Assembly (NCBI RefSeq): GCF_012489685.1
Contig: NC_080042.1
Coordinates: 94,576,576-94,640,575 of the forward strand
Length of the DNA stretch: 64,000 nucleotides
From: Lotus japonicus
Taxonomy: Eukaryota; Streptophyta; Magnoliopsida; Fabales; Fabaceae
Reading direction: 5' to 3'
Each line of letters begins with the position of its first letter. Within the stretch, counting starts at the first letter, position 1. The notes beneath the pieces were generated by a model, which worked only from the letters and a program-made list of their open reading frames with translations, did no database searches and was not told where the DNA came from. Positions 44,811 through 59,947 of this stretch are shown here, piece by piece. The position numbers and the translations under genes were made by a program.

Positions 44811-45344
44811 GGCATATTTCCGAGTATATAATAAATTACTTTTAATATATATAGTTATTTATTTTGTATAAATGAAAAATAAATATAAATATAATTTTTT
44901 ATTTGATTAATTTGTTTATGATATAATAATATAATAAATTGTATATTTTTGTTTTTTTTCTTTTATTTTTGTTTTTCCGATCTCCAAATAAGTCTACAAA
45001 ATTTATAACTTATAAAATTTGATAGAAAATATGTATTACATATTAAATTACATTTTTTTACACTATATCATTGTGATTTCCTAAACTCTATATAACTAAA
45101 TACGGATGGGTATTCAAAATTTAAATGATGCAATAATAATTCTCTTATATAAAATACTATAAAAAAGCAAGAACATTTAATTAAAAATCGCAATAGATAT
45201 CTCTGGTGGAAAAACACAACGTTGTGAAGCATACAAAATTTTTGCATTTAAAATCCAATCTATCTAATTGCACCACAAAGATAAATAAAAAATACAATAA
45301 AAAAATTTCCATAATTGATTTCTGGTGGGAGAATTTTTTTCACG

Positions 45345-45487
45345 AAATTATTTCGTTCATGACTCCAACATTAATAACGTGTGGATCATCTTTATGAATT
45401 CCAAACCAAACAAAATGATTCTCTGTAAGGTTATTCGCTTTGATGAATTTTTTCCACCCCTTCTTCAAGGTGCACTCTGACTCTCTC
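45345..45487 (-). pseudogene. B3 DNA-binding domain fragment
   Basis: One minus-strand frame reads CTLKKGWKKFIKANNLTENH and continues with FVWFGIHKDD. This matches the C-terminal part of plant B3 domains ('GWkkFikaNnL..gD'). It begins after an in-frame stop and has no start, N-terminal half of the domain or partner exons. It is best read as a gene relic or a fragment captured by the neighbouring Helitron. Confidence 0.5.
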
Positions 45488-45818
45488 CTTGGGTTTCACA
45501 GTAAAATCTTCCATTTTTCTGATCTCGCAGAACCAAATTGTAATGCTTCTGTATATCTACTCCATTAAAATATTTAAAAAGTCTAAAAAAAGTTTAAAAA
45601 TTATATTAAAACATTTTCTATTAGTTTCAACTTGAAGGTATCTTCATGTTAAATATTCCTCGTCGTATCAGCTTTTTTTTTATGTAACCTTAACATCAAC
45701 AAATTTTGACTATATATTTTCAATCCTCGTGTGACAAATTGTTCTCTCTCTCTTAAAATACTTAAGAAAAAAAAATAGGGTAGCAAAATAATCCTCTTTT
45801 TAGCATAAAGCTTATCTA

Positions 45819-46085
45819 GGGCTTTGTTTCATGTTTTCTTGGTATGACATGTTTTCAAAATTAGAACTAATTTTGAAAACAGTTCTCATTTTCAGTTCTT
45901 AAAATTAAAAACCAAAACAATTAAAAAATGTTTTTAGTTTCAGTTTTTAGTTTTCAGATATAAGTTTTCTAAATGTTGGAAAACATGTCATTCAACTTGT
46001 TTTCTTCATCTGAAAACTGTTTTTAAAAATGGTTTATGAAAGTTGTTTTAAAAACTGAAAACAAAAATTGCAACCAAACATGCCC
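45819..46085. mobile_element. Possible PIF/Harbinger-type MITE
   Basis: Imperfect inverted ends (GGGCTTTGTTTCATG and the reverse complement GGGCATGTTTGGTTG) bounded by CTA on both sides (45816-45818, 46086-46088). The interior is A/T-rich with many 'gttttca' and 'aaaactg' inverted motifs that could fold. There is no coding capacity. Confidence 0.45.
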
Positions 46086-46320
46086 CTAGTACTGCAAATC
46101 AGGTACTTAACTTTAGCCCAATACTTCCCATTAGCATTCAGTGTCATTATCACACACAAATCATAGTTTTACATGCGATCTGCTTCCATTATTAATTAAA
46201 ATTCAAGGATCATAACTCCTAGTACAATGACCAACCAAATTGCAAGAAAGGGATGTGCAAGTGAAGAATAGCTTATTAAATCAAGAGGTTCCACCCTTGT
46301 ATGCAACAGCATTGGTTTCT

Positions 46321-48149
<1,829 letters not shown>

Positions 48150-48257
48150 TGGTGCGGTTAACAAGTAAGTGAGTTAGAGAGAATTGAATCGAATTGAACT
48201 GAATTGAAGTGGGTGATAATGTATTGTTGTGTTCCCTTGGGGCTTGGTATTGGATGA

Positions 48258-48264
48258 ATTTATA
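48258..48264 (-). promoter_or_regulatory. TATA box of OPR gene B
   Basis: TATAAAT on the minus strand, 109 bp upstream of the ATG, inside a block ('ggatgaatttatagaagaa') shared with gene C. Confidence 0.6.
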
Positions 48265-48718
48265 GAAGAAAGAAGCAGCATCTGCAACTGGCACCGCATG
48301 AGAGTAGTGACAGTCAAGTGGAGTGGGCGTGTCATGTGACGTTTGCCATTGCGTTGCATAGTCGGCTTCTTTGACTATGGCATAGCAGCCATTAATGAAT
48401 CAATCACCCTAAAACAAAGGAACAAACAGAGAGAGGAACATGATTGAAAGTGAAGATAGATTCACTTTCACTATCCATGATCCCTCCCACTTTTCACTTT
48501 CATTGTTCCTCTCCACTAATCCTTCCACCCTCCTTTTCCATTTATATTTGTCATTTCATTTCATGTCCCACTCCCTGTCTATATATATCAGTATCGATAA
48601 TTTAGTTTTTGGTGATCCTTTTTGGTGAGGCACTATCAAATAAAATAAATTGCATAATACAGATTTTTATTTTATTTCTTTGGAACATAAATGATTAAAA
48701 ACCAAGGAATACAAGTTA

Positions 48719-49081
48719 GAGCATCTCCAATGGAGTTCTTTAATCCAGTTGGATCACTTAAGCAATGTTGCTTATTTTAGAGCACCATTAGAACAACATA
48801 ACATTACAGTTTGGTTGCTTATTTATGCAACGACTGTTTATTCTCTTTTTTCTTGCTTTTTGACTAAAAATTATTTTTTCCTTTCGTTCATTCACTTGAA
48901 TAATGTGATAACCTTGAAATAATATAAATATATAAGATATAGTGAGAACTAACCAAAAGTAAAATAAGCAACTGTGGTTTGAGAGAATTCTGCTTTGATT
49001 GCTTAAATCATATGTAGCAGTTTAGGATCACCAGAATAATGTTTAAGCAACCCAACTAGCAACTATGCATTGGAGATGCTT
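48719..49081. mobile_element. MITE with GAGCATCTCCAATG inverted repeats
   Basis: Starts GAGCATCTCCAATG and ends CATTGGAGATGCTT (inverted repeat), flanked by TTA on both sides (48716-48718, 49082-49084). The 363-bp size and TTA target sites fit a non-autonomous PIF/Harbinger-type element. There is no coding capacity. Confidence 0.7.
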
Positions 49082-49209
49082 TTACATATTCAATATAAAA
49101 TTATCTGACTCTGAAAGTTTTTATTTTACTTCTGAAAAAAAATTCTTAGCCAATGTATTTCCAGTCGTAAGACTAATTTCTCATCTCACGATCAACGCAC
49201 TAAATGATA

Positions 49210-51060
49210 CTCCCTCCGTTCCTATTTATCTGTCCAGGAAGAGAAGATTCACACAAATTAAGAAAAACAATTAATTGTGTTGATTTTCATAAAAGTATTA
49301 TTTGTTTTTCTATGTCACCCTTTAGAATGCATTTTATCTTTCTTCATTTATTGTTTCTTTAAGGGCATTTCTTGGAAAAACATCAATTAATGCTCTCTTG
49401 AATCTCTAAATGGACAGATATATAGAAACACAATTTTTTCTTGGGTTAACTGTTATATTAGTCCCTGTCTTTGTCTCGCCGTCTGAGGTAGGTCCCTCCC
49501 CGGAAAAAAATTTGTCTGAAGTCCTCTTGTTTGAAAAGTGGTTGGAGCAGGCCCTCGCCGGAGGGCGGAGCTCCGGCGAGTGCATGTGTGGCTTGGTGAC
49601 TAGGATTAATGAACCCACGTGGCATTAAAAAATAAATAAAAAATAAAAATAAAATTACAACTCAGAATTTTAAACCTAATTAACCTATTTCTAATTAACC
49701 CTAACTTAATTAACCAACCCAAATTCCCAATTAAAATCATATCCATACATCTTCTTTAAACACAAATCCAGAACCTTGAACACCTGGGTTTGAAAAAATT
49801 ATGAACACCTTGGAAAAACATACTCAGTGAACGAATCAGCTGATTCAAAGTTCTTCAAAAGTCACACCATTTTCTTCTTTCATTTAGATTCATCTTCTTC
49901 CCAACCACTTCAAAATTATCTTCCCAACTATATTCAAACTCAAATTTAACAAATAAAGAAAGCTCAAATTCAAAATTATCTTCTTCACCCTTTCCTTCTC
50001 CTCCCTTATCTCCCATCACCAACAATCACCCCATGCCCATTTCATCCCATCTTCATCCCCCTCCGCCACCACCTCACGCACCACCACACCGACTCATTCT
50101 CTGGCCCCACGTCCCCCACACACGCGCTCCACCTCTGCTCACTCGTCATCTCCTCCATCCTCACAATCTCAACCCTCCTCTCTCAATACAGGAATTAGTC
50201 ATAGTGTAGATCTGGGGTTTGAGATCTGAGAATCAAGGTGTAGTAGATGATAAAGGGTTTCACGGAAGATCTGAGTTTACTCACTGGAGGCGGAACTAGC
50301 ACGCTGCCTGCGCCGGCGGTGATGACGCCGACGCCGACTTGGGTATCTGCGAAGTGGACAATCGATGAGAACGATGGGGGTTGAGTTGAAGGATAACACG
50401 AAGACGAGCCACCCACAACCACCAGGCGTCGAGCTCAACCGCGCCGACCATCGCTTCTTCTTTGACGGCGACGATGGAGGTCCAGAGAGGGTGAAAGAGA
50501 GTCGCAGAGACAGAGTCCAGATCAGAACATAAACATGAGGAAGCGTGACTCGTAGAGAGCTTAGGGAGAGAACATAAACTTGGATCTGGGTTGTGGGTTT
50601 CTGGGAGGGAGCGTGAACAGTAAACACGTTGAAGAACAGAGTGGGAATTGAGGGGTTTCTGGGTTTCTAGGTTGGATGAGGTTGCAGGGTTGTGGAATTG
50701 GGGATTTGGGTTAATTGATGTGAATTGGGTTAAGTTTGGGGGAAAATTATTTCTGTTTAATTAAGTTAGGTTTTTAATTAGGAATAGCTTAATTAGATTT
50801 TTTAAATCTGACTTGTAATTTTTTTTTAATTTTTCTTTTACACGTCACCTCATTAAGTCTAGTCAGCGTGCCATTTAAGCACTCGCCGGAGCTCCGCCCT
50901 CCGGCGAGGATCCGCTCCAAAAGTTTTTCAAACACGAGGAGCAAATGCAATAAATTTTCCGGGAAGGGACTTACCTCAGACGGCGAGACAAAGACAGGGA
51001 CGAATCTAATAGTTAACCCTTTTTTCTTTAAAGTGGACAGTTAATAAGGAACGGAGGGAG
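49210..51060. mobile_element. Stowaway-like MITE, interrupted by a MULE
   Basis: Ends CTCCCTCCGTTCC (49210) and GGAACGGAGGGAG (to 51060), flanked by TA dinucleotides (49208-49209, 51061-51062). Excluding the MULE and one copy of its TSD, the MITE would be about 265 bp. The CTCCCTCCGT terminus is typical of plant Tc1/mariner Stowaway MITEs. Confidence 0.75.
49443..51019. mobile_element. Non-autonomous MULE nested in the Stowaway-like MITE
   Basis: Long terminal inverted repeats (about 190 bp, imperfect) beginning GGGTTAACT, with 'gtccctgtctttgtctcgcc' and a 'ctcgccggagggcggagct' block in both arms. The 9-bp TSD is TTTTTTCTT (49434-49442, 51020-51028). The 1.2-kb interior is partly GC-rich with short ORFs but no transposase, so it may be a gene-fragment carrier (Pack-MULE). 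Confidence 0.82.
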
Positions 51061-51480
51061 TAGATAATTAATTGATGATTTTTTTTCATTTCCAAGAATT
51101 GAAAATCGTCAAACCCTCATAGAGAATAGAGAATTTGTCTAAGTCAATCGGTCTCATAGATAATTATGTCACGATGATGTGTATTCAATTTGGTCAGTGT
51201 TTATTATTTAAGAAATTTAAGTTCAGAATCAATAAGTTAAGGAAATTAATATTATATAATTTTAAGAATGATTTTATTTATATTAATTTGAGTAAGAAAA
51301 ATTAGTTATGGTCCCAGTTTGTCTTTGGACAGTGGATGGGGTTTCCCTAAAAAGCTTTAAATCACCTATGATAGATATGATCTTTCTAAGAGCATTTAAT
51401 TAAGATGTTGGTCCTAAATAATGTCTCATTTTCTATCTCACAAATAAAATTTTGTTATCTTAATTAAAAAGTCATTCTTA

Positions 51481-51775
51481 CTCCCCCGTTCCTATATATA
51501 AGACTACTTTACTTAATTCTCTTAAATTAAGAAAAGTAGTTACAAGTAATAAATTTGTAAAATAGTTTATCTACTTTCCTAGATTACCTTTATTTACTTT
51601 CTTATAAATTTCTCACTCTAAGTTATTATTTCAAAATCTCATTATCTCTTTCAAATTAAATATGATGATAGTTTTGGAAAAAAAATATTTAATGCTCCAT
51701 TAATATTGTAAATAGACTTATATTTAGAAAAAAAAAACTCTAAAAAATGATTTTATAATAAGAAACGAAGGGGAG
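51481..51775. mobile_element. Second Stowaway-like MITE
   Basis: Ends CTCCCCCGTTCC and GAAACGAAGGGGAG (inverted, imperfect), flanked by TA (51479-51480, 51776-51777). 295 bp, AT-rich, noncoding. Confidence 0.6.
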
Positions 51776-51981
51776 TATTAAATAAAATTCATCACAATCT
51801 TCTTGGAAAGTAGAGTTTATAGAGAGGAGAGCTTCAGGATACAACATGGGGAATGTCAAGCCATTATGGACCTACCACTATTAAGGAGGGAGAGGGACAA
51901 TAATTAACAGAAAGGATAGCTGAGTTTCAAAAGTTTCCTAAAGTATTGTGACAAGTTTATAGAGAGTTACGTGATTATTTT

Positions 51982-53076
51982 GGTTTCATCTACCGTGTGT
52001 CAGTTTGAAACTGACATACGGTGCTTCAGTTTCATATGCACCGTTGGATCTGATATTTTTAAATTTTAACGGTTCAGATAAATTAGCATTAAAATAATTC
52101 ATTTGTTAATTATATCTTAATTTACAAAAACACCCTTCTTCTTCCCCAACCCACCCCCACCCCCTTTTCCTTCCCCCACCGCCCACCTCCGCAGCCCACA
52201 TCCAGTGACCCTCACCATCAAACCATCAAAATCTTCCAGATCTGCATTTCAATCAAATAAACTAATTGAGGAAGCAAATCACTATCTATTTTCAGCCAAA
52301 GAAACTCATTGTACATAGGGCTATGTAGGTTTCAGAATAGTGTAAAAACAAAAAATAATCACTAAAACCAAAACAAATGCAAAAGAAATAAAAGCTGATG
52401 AATATAGCGACATCATCACCCCTCAAATCTACAATCATGCCCAGATCTTTTTCACTGACTTTCAATTGAAAATATTTTCGGTGGAGGAGAAAGACATGCA
52501 AAGGTTACCGGTGGTGATGGCCAGTGGAGGTGACTCTAAGACTAAGATTGGAAAAGCGGCAGCCATGGTGGATTGCTCTCTGATTTGTGAAAAGTGATGG
52601 CTTTTGATGTCTGGAAGCTGGAAGGAGAAGATCTGGAAAGCTCAATTCCACAATGGTGAAGAAAAGCTCGAACTTGTTGAAGTAGAAGATCTAGAAAGCT
52701 CAAATCTAGAAGTTCTGGTGGTTAAGGATGAGATCCAGGTTATTGTACGGCGGCAGTGGTGGTCGGTCAGAATTGGTGGTGGTTGTGTGGGGTTAGTTCC
52801 TTTCTACCCCCATTTTGTTCCCTTTTTTGAGCTGCGTCGTTCACCTCGCCATGAGCCTCCATGTCTTCGCCGCCATCTGCTGTAGTCTGGGCTGGTTCGG
52901 GAAGCCACATGCCCACATCTCATATTCAAACAAGATCTGGAAAATCTTGGATGATGATGGTGGAAGGAGCAAGGAGGAAAAAATTAAGAAAATAAGGATA
53001 TTTTTGTCTAATTACTGAAAAAATGAAACTGAAGCACCGTATGTCAGTTTGAAACTGACACACGGTAGATGCAGCC
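51982..53076. mobile_element. Non-autonomous MULE with hairpin-forming TIRs
   Basis: TIRs begin GGTTTCATCTACC (left) and GGCTGCATCTACC (right, reverse complement) and extend through 'gtgcttcagtttcat', about 54 bp. The 9-bp TSD is GATTATTTT (51973-51981, 53077-53085). Each TIR contains the near-perfect palindrome TGTCAGTTTGAAACTGACA. The interior (about 1 kb) has a C-rich tract and short ORFs, with no transposase. Confidence 0.82.
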
Positions 53077-53356
53077 GATTATTTTGGTGCGAACAACTTC
53101 ATTATACTGACATTTAATCATTTCATGTACAGTTTTATGAGTATTTTAATAAATTTTAGAATTTACTTAATGATGTGGCAAATAACCATTTGATGACTTT
53201 GTAAAAAAAAAGACTCGTATTAAATCCATAATAAAATTTCAAGCATCACAATTCCTATTACAATGACCAACTAAATTGCAAGAAAGAAATGTGCCAGGGG
53301 AGAATAGCTTATTAAGTCATGAGGTTCCACCCTTGTAGGTTGAAGCATTGGTTTCT

Positions 53357-55284
<1,928 letters not shown>

Positions 55285-55358
55285 CTAGCTAACTAACAAG
55301 GCAAGAGACTCAGTTAGAATTGAAGTATGTTTTGCTCCCTTCCCTTGGTATTGGATGA

Positions 55359-55365
55359 ATTTATA
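55359..55365 (-). promoter_or_regulatory. TATA box of OPR gene C
   Basis: TATAAAT on the minus strand, 122 bp upstream of the ATG, in the block shared with gene B. A TGACGTG element lies further upstream at 55421-55427. Confidence 0.6.
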
Positions 55366-55427
55366 GAAGAAAGAAGCAGCACTGCACAAGAGTGAAGCAT
55401 TGAAGTGGATATTGCACAAGTGACGTG

Positions 55428-56559
55428 TGCCATTGCGTTGGCATAATTGGAGTCATTGACCAACTCCAACCTTATGGCATGGCAGCCAAGCCATTCATAA
55501 ATAATTATAAAAAATCACTGAAAGAAGCAAGGGAGGAACCTTACCTTGCCTCACTCAGTGAAACAAAGTGAAACTAATGCTTCATTCACTGCCTCTGAGC
55601 CTTGCTTTTGTCATGGAAACAATCACTTTTTTTTTCTATTAAAGGGATTCATTGTACCGCTCCATTAATCCGTCTACTTCCCTTCTTTTCCATTAAAAAA
55701 TTGTAATTTCATGTCCCCACTCTCTATCGAATAATTTGTTTTAGGTGCAGCACTATGAAATGAAATAAATTGCAACTTTGATTCCCTGATCCTTTCAAAA
55801 ATAGAATACAATATTTCTTTGAAACATCAAGTATTATCAGTCAAGTAATACAAGTATCAACCGTGTTATTGGTCTAAGTAGTAAGTAAACTAGATACCAT
55901 AATGGTGAGAATACAAGCTCGAACTTCTAGAAAGTCATTTGTTGAGAGAGACAACTATACTTTCCCGAACAGATGTGGAAACTTATTAATGTCCCTCTGA
56001 GTTTGTCTTCACTATGATTTACTAGCCGCAGCTGAACTGCTTGTTTTATGGTTGACCTCCATTGCTACAGCACCAACAGAGCAAGACAGGCCCCAAAGTA
56101 AGGAGCAACGAAGAAAAGGCATAGATGGTACTCGAAGAAAATTAGGTAGAGATTTATTTTGATTCCAAATTTGATCGAGTTGTTTCTTTTAGCATTTCTA
56201 TGCTTGTTTCTATTTCTAATTTTATGTTTTCACTGGATTGTAGATTTGTGGCAAGCATGCTATATATTGCAATACTTAATTATGAATCATTGTTGTATTA
56301 CACTTTTGTACTACTAATGTGGTCCTCTATCATAATGTTAGTGTTTGTTTGGTCGCCCTATCAGCTTTGACCAAATCATCCTAGACAAAAAAAGTGATAA
56401 CCAATAATCAATTTTCAGTTTCAAGAACAAGAAATTTGGCACAATCCTCTGGTTTTCATTACTTGTTGTTAGCAACTTAGCATCGTGATGGCTCCATAAC
56501 TAACAGAAATATTTGGGTAGCGAAATAAAAAAATACAGCTCTTATGGTATTGCAAAATC
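55428..56559. other. Spacer upstream of OPR gene C
   Basis: The part up to about 55860 is homologous to the region upstream of gene B (shared 'tttcatgtccc', 'actctct', 'aaataaattgca'). From 55860 to 56559 no gene or delimitable element was recognised. Confidence 0.5.
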
Positions 56560-57180
56560 AGGTACATAGTTTTGCCCAGGGCTTCTTTTGTACCCTCAAT
56601 TTAAAAATTGTGTCAATTGGGTCTGAAGAATGTAAAAGAAAATTTCAAGCATCATAATTGATGACTGAGCAATTTAGTGACATGTGAGCAGTGGCTGGAA
56701 GGAAAAACTTTCCAACCAATCTCTGCTTCCGTGATCTAGTTCAGTTATTTGTGTGACGGTGGCCTCTCACCCAAAACGATGCATAGAGTTGGCATTGTAT
56801 CATATGATTAAAGCAACAAATTAACAGTCTAGCTTTTGAAAACATTTTGTATCATGATTGAATCATATGCTAAATGTTTGAGACATTTGTTAAAGATAAG
56901 TGATAAAGTGAAGTTACCAGCTCCAATAATCTCTATTTTAATGTCAGTGCATGATGGTAGACCAAAGTGGTGCAAAAGAAAGGCAATTGACACATTACTG
57001 AACAATGATTTAGCTTGATATGGTTAATAACTAACTTAACATGTCATATATTTTACATATGCATTTTGACAAGAAAAATTGTATAACAGGTTCAATTAAA
57101 TAGAAATTACCCATCTATGTTATTGTCTATTGAAATTAATTGGAATTTGCATTAGAATAGGAATGAAGCCATGTAATGTC
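56560..57180 (-). pseudogene. OPR relic lacking exons
   Basis: Non-exonic OPR sequence survives without the exons. 'gggtctgaagaatgtaa...aatttcaagcatcataat' resembles the 3' flank of gene A. 'acagtctagcttttgaaaac...tgtatcatgattgaa' and 'gacatttgttaaa' match intron 3 of genes A and B. 'gaagttaccagct' is the exon 3 donor region, fused directly to intron 2 sequence of gene B ('ccaataatctctat', 'gatggtagaccaa', 'gcattagaata'). A fourth copy evidently lost its exons by internal deletions. Confidence 0.6.
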
Positions 57181-57236
57181 AAATGTAGAAGTTAAATTTT
57201 ATTGCAACCTTGAACATACATGAAGGAATTGACTCA

Positions 57237-57878
57237 TTACTCAAAATTAATTTTTGGTTTAGATAAACAAGTTCCAGAAGCAAAAGTAGCATTGTTGATC
57301 TTGAAGACAAATCTCAGATGTTTGCAGTGAAAAAACATGATCTGCCAATCAATTGCGGTTTTGTACTTAGCATACAAGTTGAGTCCAAAATCTATTGATC
57401 CCTGAGCCTTGGCAGCGGCAACAGTGTTGTCACCCACAAATTGATCAACCGCGTTGATTTGAAACTGAAGCGTGTCCTGGCTCTGATTAAGTTGCAAGAA
57501 AGGTGGCAAGCGAGTGGAGGCAAAAAGGTTAAGTTGTGATTTATATTTTTTAGGAAAGTGGTCATAGTTATTGAGAGTGGCAACGATGAAGTCATAAGAG
57601 ATGTTGTACTTGTTGTTAGGGTTTGTGAGAATGAGAGTGATGTCAAATTTGGCGGTGAGGTTGGGGCCAATGACATGTTCGAGTGAGGTGAAGGAGGCAG
57701 AGTGACATTGCACTCTGGGGTGAATGGAGTGTAACTCGCCTTTAAAAAAAGGGATGATAATGTTTGCAACAATAATGAAAAATGAACCAGTGATGCAGCC
57801 GATGATGGAGAGGATGAAGAGGAACCTAAAGAGGTTGGATCTAATTGAGTAGGCATAGTTAGGCGTTTGTGTTTGCAT
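57237..57878 (-). CDS. NDR1/HIN1-like (NHL, LEA2-domain) membrane protein
   Basis: Single-exon 213-residue protein from ATG 57878. A short cytosolic N-terminus is followed by one hydrophobic membrane segment (about residues 15-45, LFRFLFILSIIGCITGSFFI). The outer part of about 165 residues has the LEA2-type phrase LTAKFDITLILTNPNNKYNI and four N-glycosylation sequons (NLT, NIS, NQS, NAT). NHL proteins are plasma-membrane proteins, many linked to pathogen response; the specific role of this one cannot be told. Length is typical. It is on the same strand as the OPR genes but is unrelated to them. Confidence 0.85.
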   Translation of the reverse strand: MQTQTPNYAYSIRSNLFRFLFILSIIGCITGSFFIIVANIIIPFFKGELHSIHPRVQCHSASFTSLEHVIGPNLTAKFDITLILTNPNNKYNISYDFIVATLNNYDHFPKKYKSQLNLFASTRLPPFLQLNQSQDTLQFQINAVDQFVGDNTVAAAKAQGSIDFGLNLYAKYKTAIDWQIMFFHCKHLRFVFKINNATFASGTCLSKPKINFE

Positions 57879-57973
57879 TGCAAAGAGTGTGAAGCTTGAT
57901 GAATTGAAGCTAACTAGCGTGATGGAGTTAATTAGTTGTGGGTTGAAATAGAAATAAAAAGAGTTGTAGTATT

Positions 57974-57981
57974 TATTTATA
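57974..57981 (-). promoter_or_regulatory. TATA box of NHL gene
   Basis: TATAAATA on the minus strand, 96 bp upstream of the ATG at 57878. Confidence 0.55.
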
Positions 57982-58215
57982 AGTGATTATATGGGTTGAT
58001 TCATGGAATCTCAAAATCTATTTTGAGTTGGCTTGTGGTCACGCGTAAATCAAGGAGGAGAGTTCGGAATTGATGATTGACAAAGACCAACAAGTTGGTT
58101 TTTTTTTTTGTTTAAAAAAAAGGAAGAAAGGGCAGTCTGAGCCCACATATGCGAAGGCCCAATTTGGGGATCCGATTTCTTGTCCACAGTGGTAGCTTAG
58201 TGCCATTAAAATAAT

Positions 58216-59765
58216 GGCTTAATTGCACTTTTGGTCCCTGATGTTTGACCTTTGTGTAATTTTAATCCCCTTTGTTCTAATTGCGCAATTTTAGTCCCCT
58301 TTGTTTCTTGCGTTAGCTTCCGTTCAATTTCAAACGGAATATTCTTATTTAGATTCCTCATCAAATAAATAAATAAATGAAAATAAAAAGTAAAACAAAT
58401 TAAATAAAAAAAATTCAGTAATTAAAACACGCGTTTTAAGTGTAATTTTCATCCATTAAACAATTCATCATATTTATCAATTCATCATCATCTCCCAACA
58501 TCTTGATTAATTCATCGTCTTGAACAATTCATCATCATCTCCCAACATCTTGATCCATAAAACACCCGGTGTTCTCACCCATTGAACAATTCATCATCAT
58601 CTCCCAACATCATCATCTACATCAATTCATGTCTTCATCCATCATCATCAACAACCCCTACAAACCCAAACCTGGAACCTTGAATTCAAACACCTGTTTT
58701 AAGTGTAATTTTCCGTCAAATTTGACACATGAACTACCCTGCAACAGAAGAAGTCAAAGGCCAGAAACTCATCATTTGACTCATGAACTACCCTACAACA
58801 GACATGATCAAATTCAAGAAAAGTAAACACATTTCAAACAAAAACCCAAACTTTTTGTGAGTTTGATCTTTATGAGAGTGAGAATAATAAAGAGAGGAAA
58901 AAAGAAACCAGGGACAGATGCTTGAGAATCAAATCGAGACCTGCCTTGGTGCTGGGAAAGAGAATGGCGGTGGTGCTCGGAAGTCAGAGGAACGAGATGG
59001 TGGTGGCGATGAACAGATCGGGAATGGGAGATGGTCGCAGGGGCAGTGGGCGTAGATCTGAGGGGAAACTCCTTTGGACGGCTCCCCGTCGTGGTCAGCT
59101 AAGGTTGTAGGCATTTACTCCGTCAGATCAGAAGCAGAACTGGGCGTTTGGGTCATGGCCAGTTCCATCTGGTGGCTGCACGCGAGCAGAGGAGGAGGTG
59201 GCGGTCGCGGGCGAGCACGAGAGGAGGTGGTGGCCGCGCGAGGATAAAGAGGAGGAGGTAACAGCAACGAGCAGAGAGAGGGGGAGGTGGCGGCTTGAGA
59301 GGAGAGAAGAGGAGTGTGGTGGGTGGAAAGTGGCAGTTGCGTTGAGAAGAAGAGAGAAGGAAGTAGCGACTGCTAAGGTTGAGGACAGGGTGAAGAGAAT
59401 AGCACAGTGTCGGGACATGTGGTGGTGTGGGAGTCGGAGGCTGAAGATAGTGGTGAGATATGGAGGTTGAAGATGATGAATATTAGGTTTGGGGATTTTA
59501 TTTTAATCTGTACTTGTGATTATCATGTATTAGGTTAAATAAAATTTATAAATTATGTATTTGTTATTTTAATATAGGGTAGGTGGTGCAGATAGAAAAT
59601 AAAAGGTGTAAATAGAAACCACCGTTAGTAATTAGATGGAAGACTAACGACGGGACCCAATTGCCACTAACTTAGAACAAAGGGGACTAAAATTGCGCAA
59701 TTAGAACAAAGGGGATTAAAATTGCACAAAGGTCAAACATCAGGGACCAAAAGTGCAATTAAGCC
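58216..59765. mobile_element. Non-autonomous MULE, 1.55 kb
   Basis: The TIRs of at least 90 bp are almost perfect (one mismatch in the first 90), beginning GGCTTAATTGCACTTTTGG. The 9-bp TSD is TAAAATAAT (58207-58215, 59766-59774). Inside are an imperfect repeat of 'caattcatcatcatctccca' (58460-58620) and a G-rich segment (58920-59470) with short ORFs on both strands but no transposase. The intact TIRs suggest fairly recent movement. Confidence 0.9.
58460..58620. repeat. Short tandem repeat inside the MULE
   Basis: Three to four imperfect copies of a unit of about 30-60 bp based on 'acaattcatcatcatctccc' and 'aacatcttgat'. Confidence 0.6.
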
Positions 59766-59947
59766 TAAAATAATTCTAATGAAGATCTTATCATTCTTAT
59801 GTCTTAATTGTGTATGTGTGTACACCATTGTTGCTGAAAACCAAAGTTAAAGAACTGTTTCATTTTTTTGTTATGTCACTTCGTCACATAGGATAATGTA
59901 TCCGATTATATTTTATTAGGTTGATATTCTTTTACTATATGTAACAA

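Larger units (their letters stand above)
44811..46320. other. AT-rich spacer between OPR genes A and B
   Basis: Probable Helitron body plus a MITE (45819-46085) and a B3-domain fragment (45345-45487). No intact gene is seen. The last 230 bp resemble the downstream regions of the other OPR genes. Confidence 0.55.

Noticed and set aside
50277..50627. 116-residue minus-strand ORF inside the MULE at 49443
   Set aside because: Low-complexity Ser/Arg composition and no domain; could at most be captured sequence.
52604..52885. 93-residue plus-strand ORF inside the MULE at 51982
   Set aside because: No homology recognised and no promoter; the repeated 'agatct.gaaagctc' wording suggests repetitive DNA rather than coding.
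58922..59470. Arg/Glu/Gly-rich ORFs on both strands inside the MULE at 58216
   Set aside because: Biased G-rich composition keeps several frames open; no start context or domain supports a protein.
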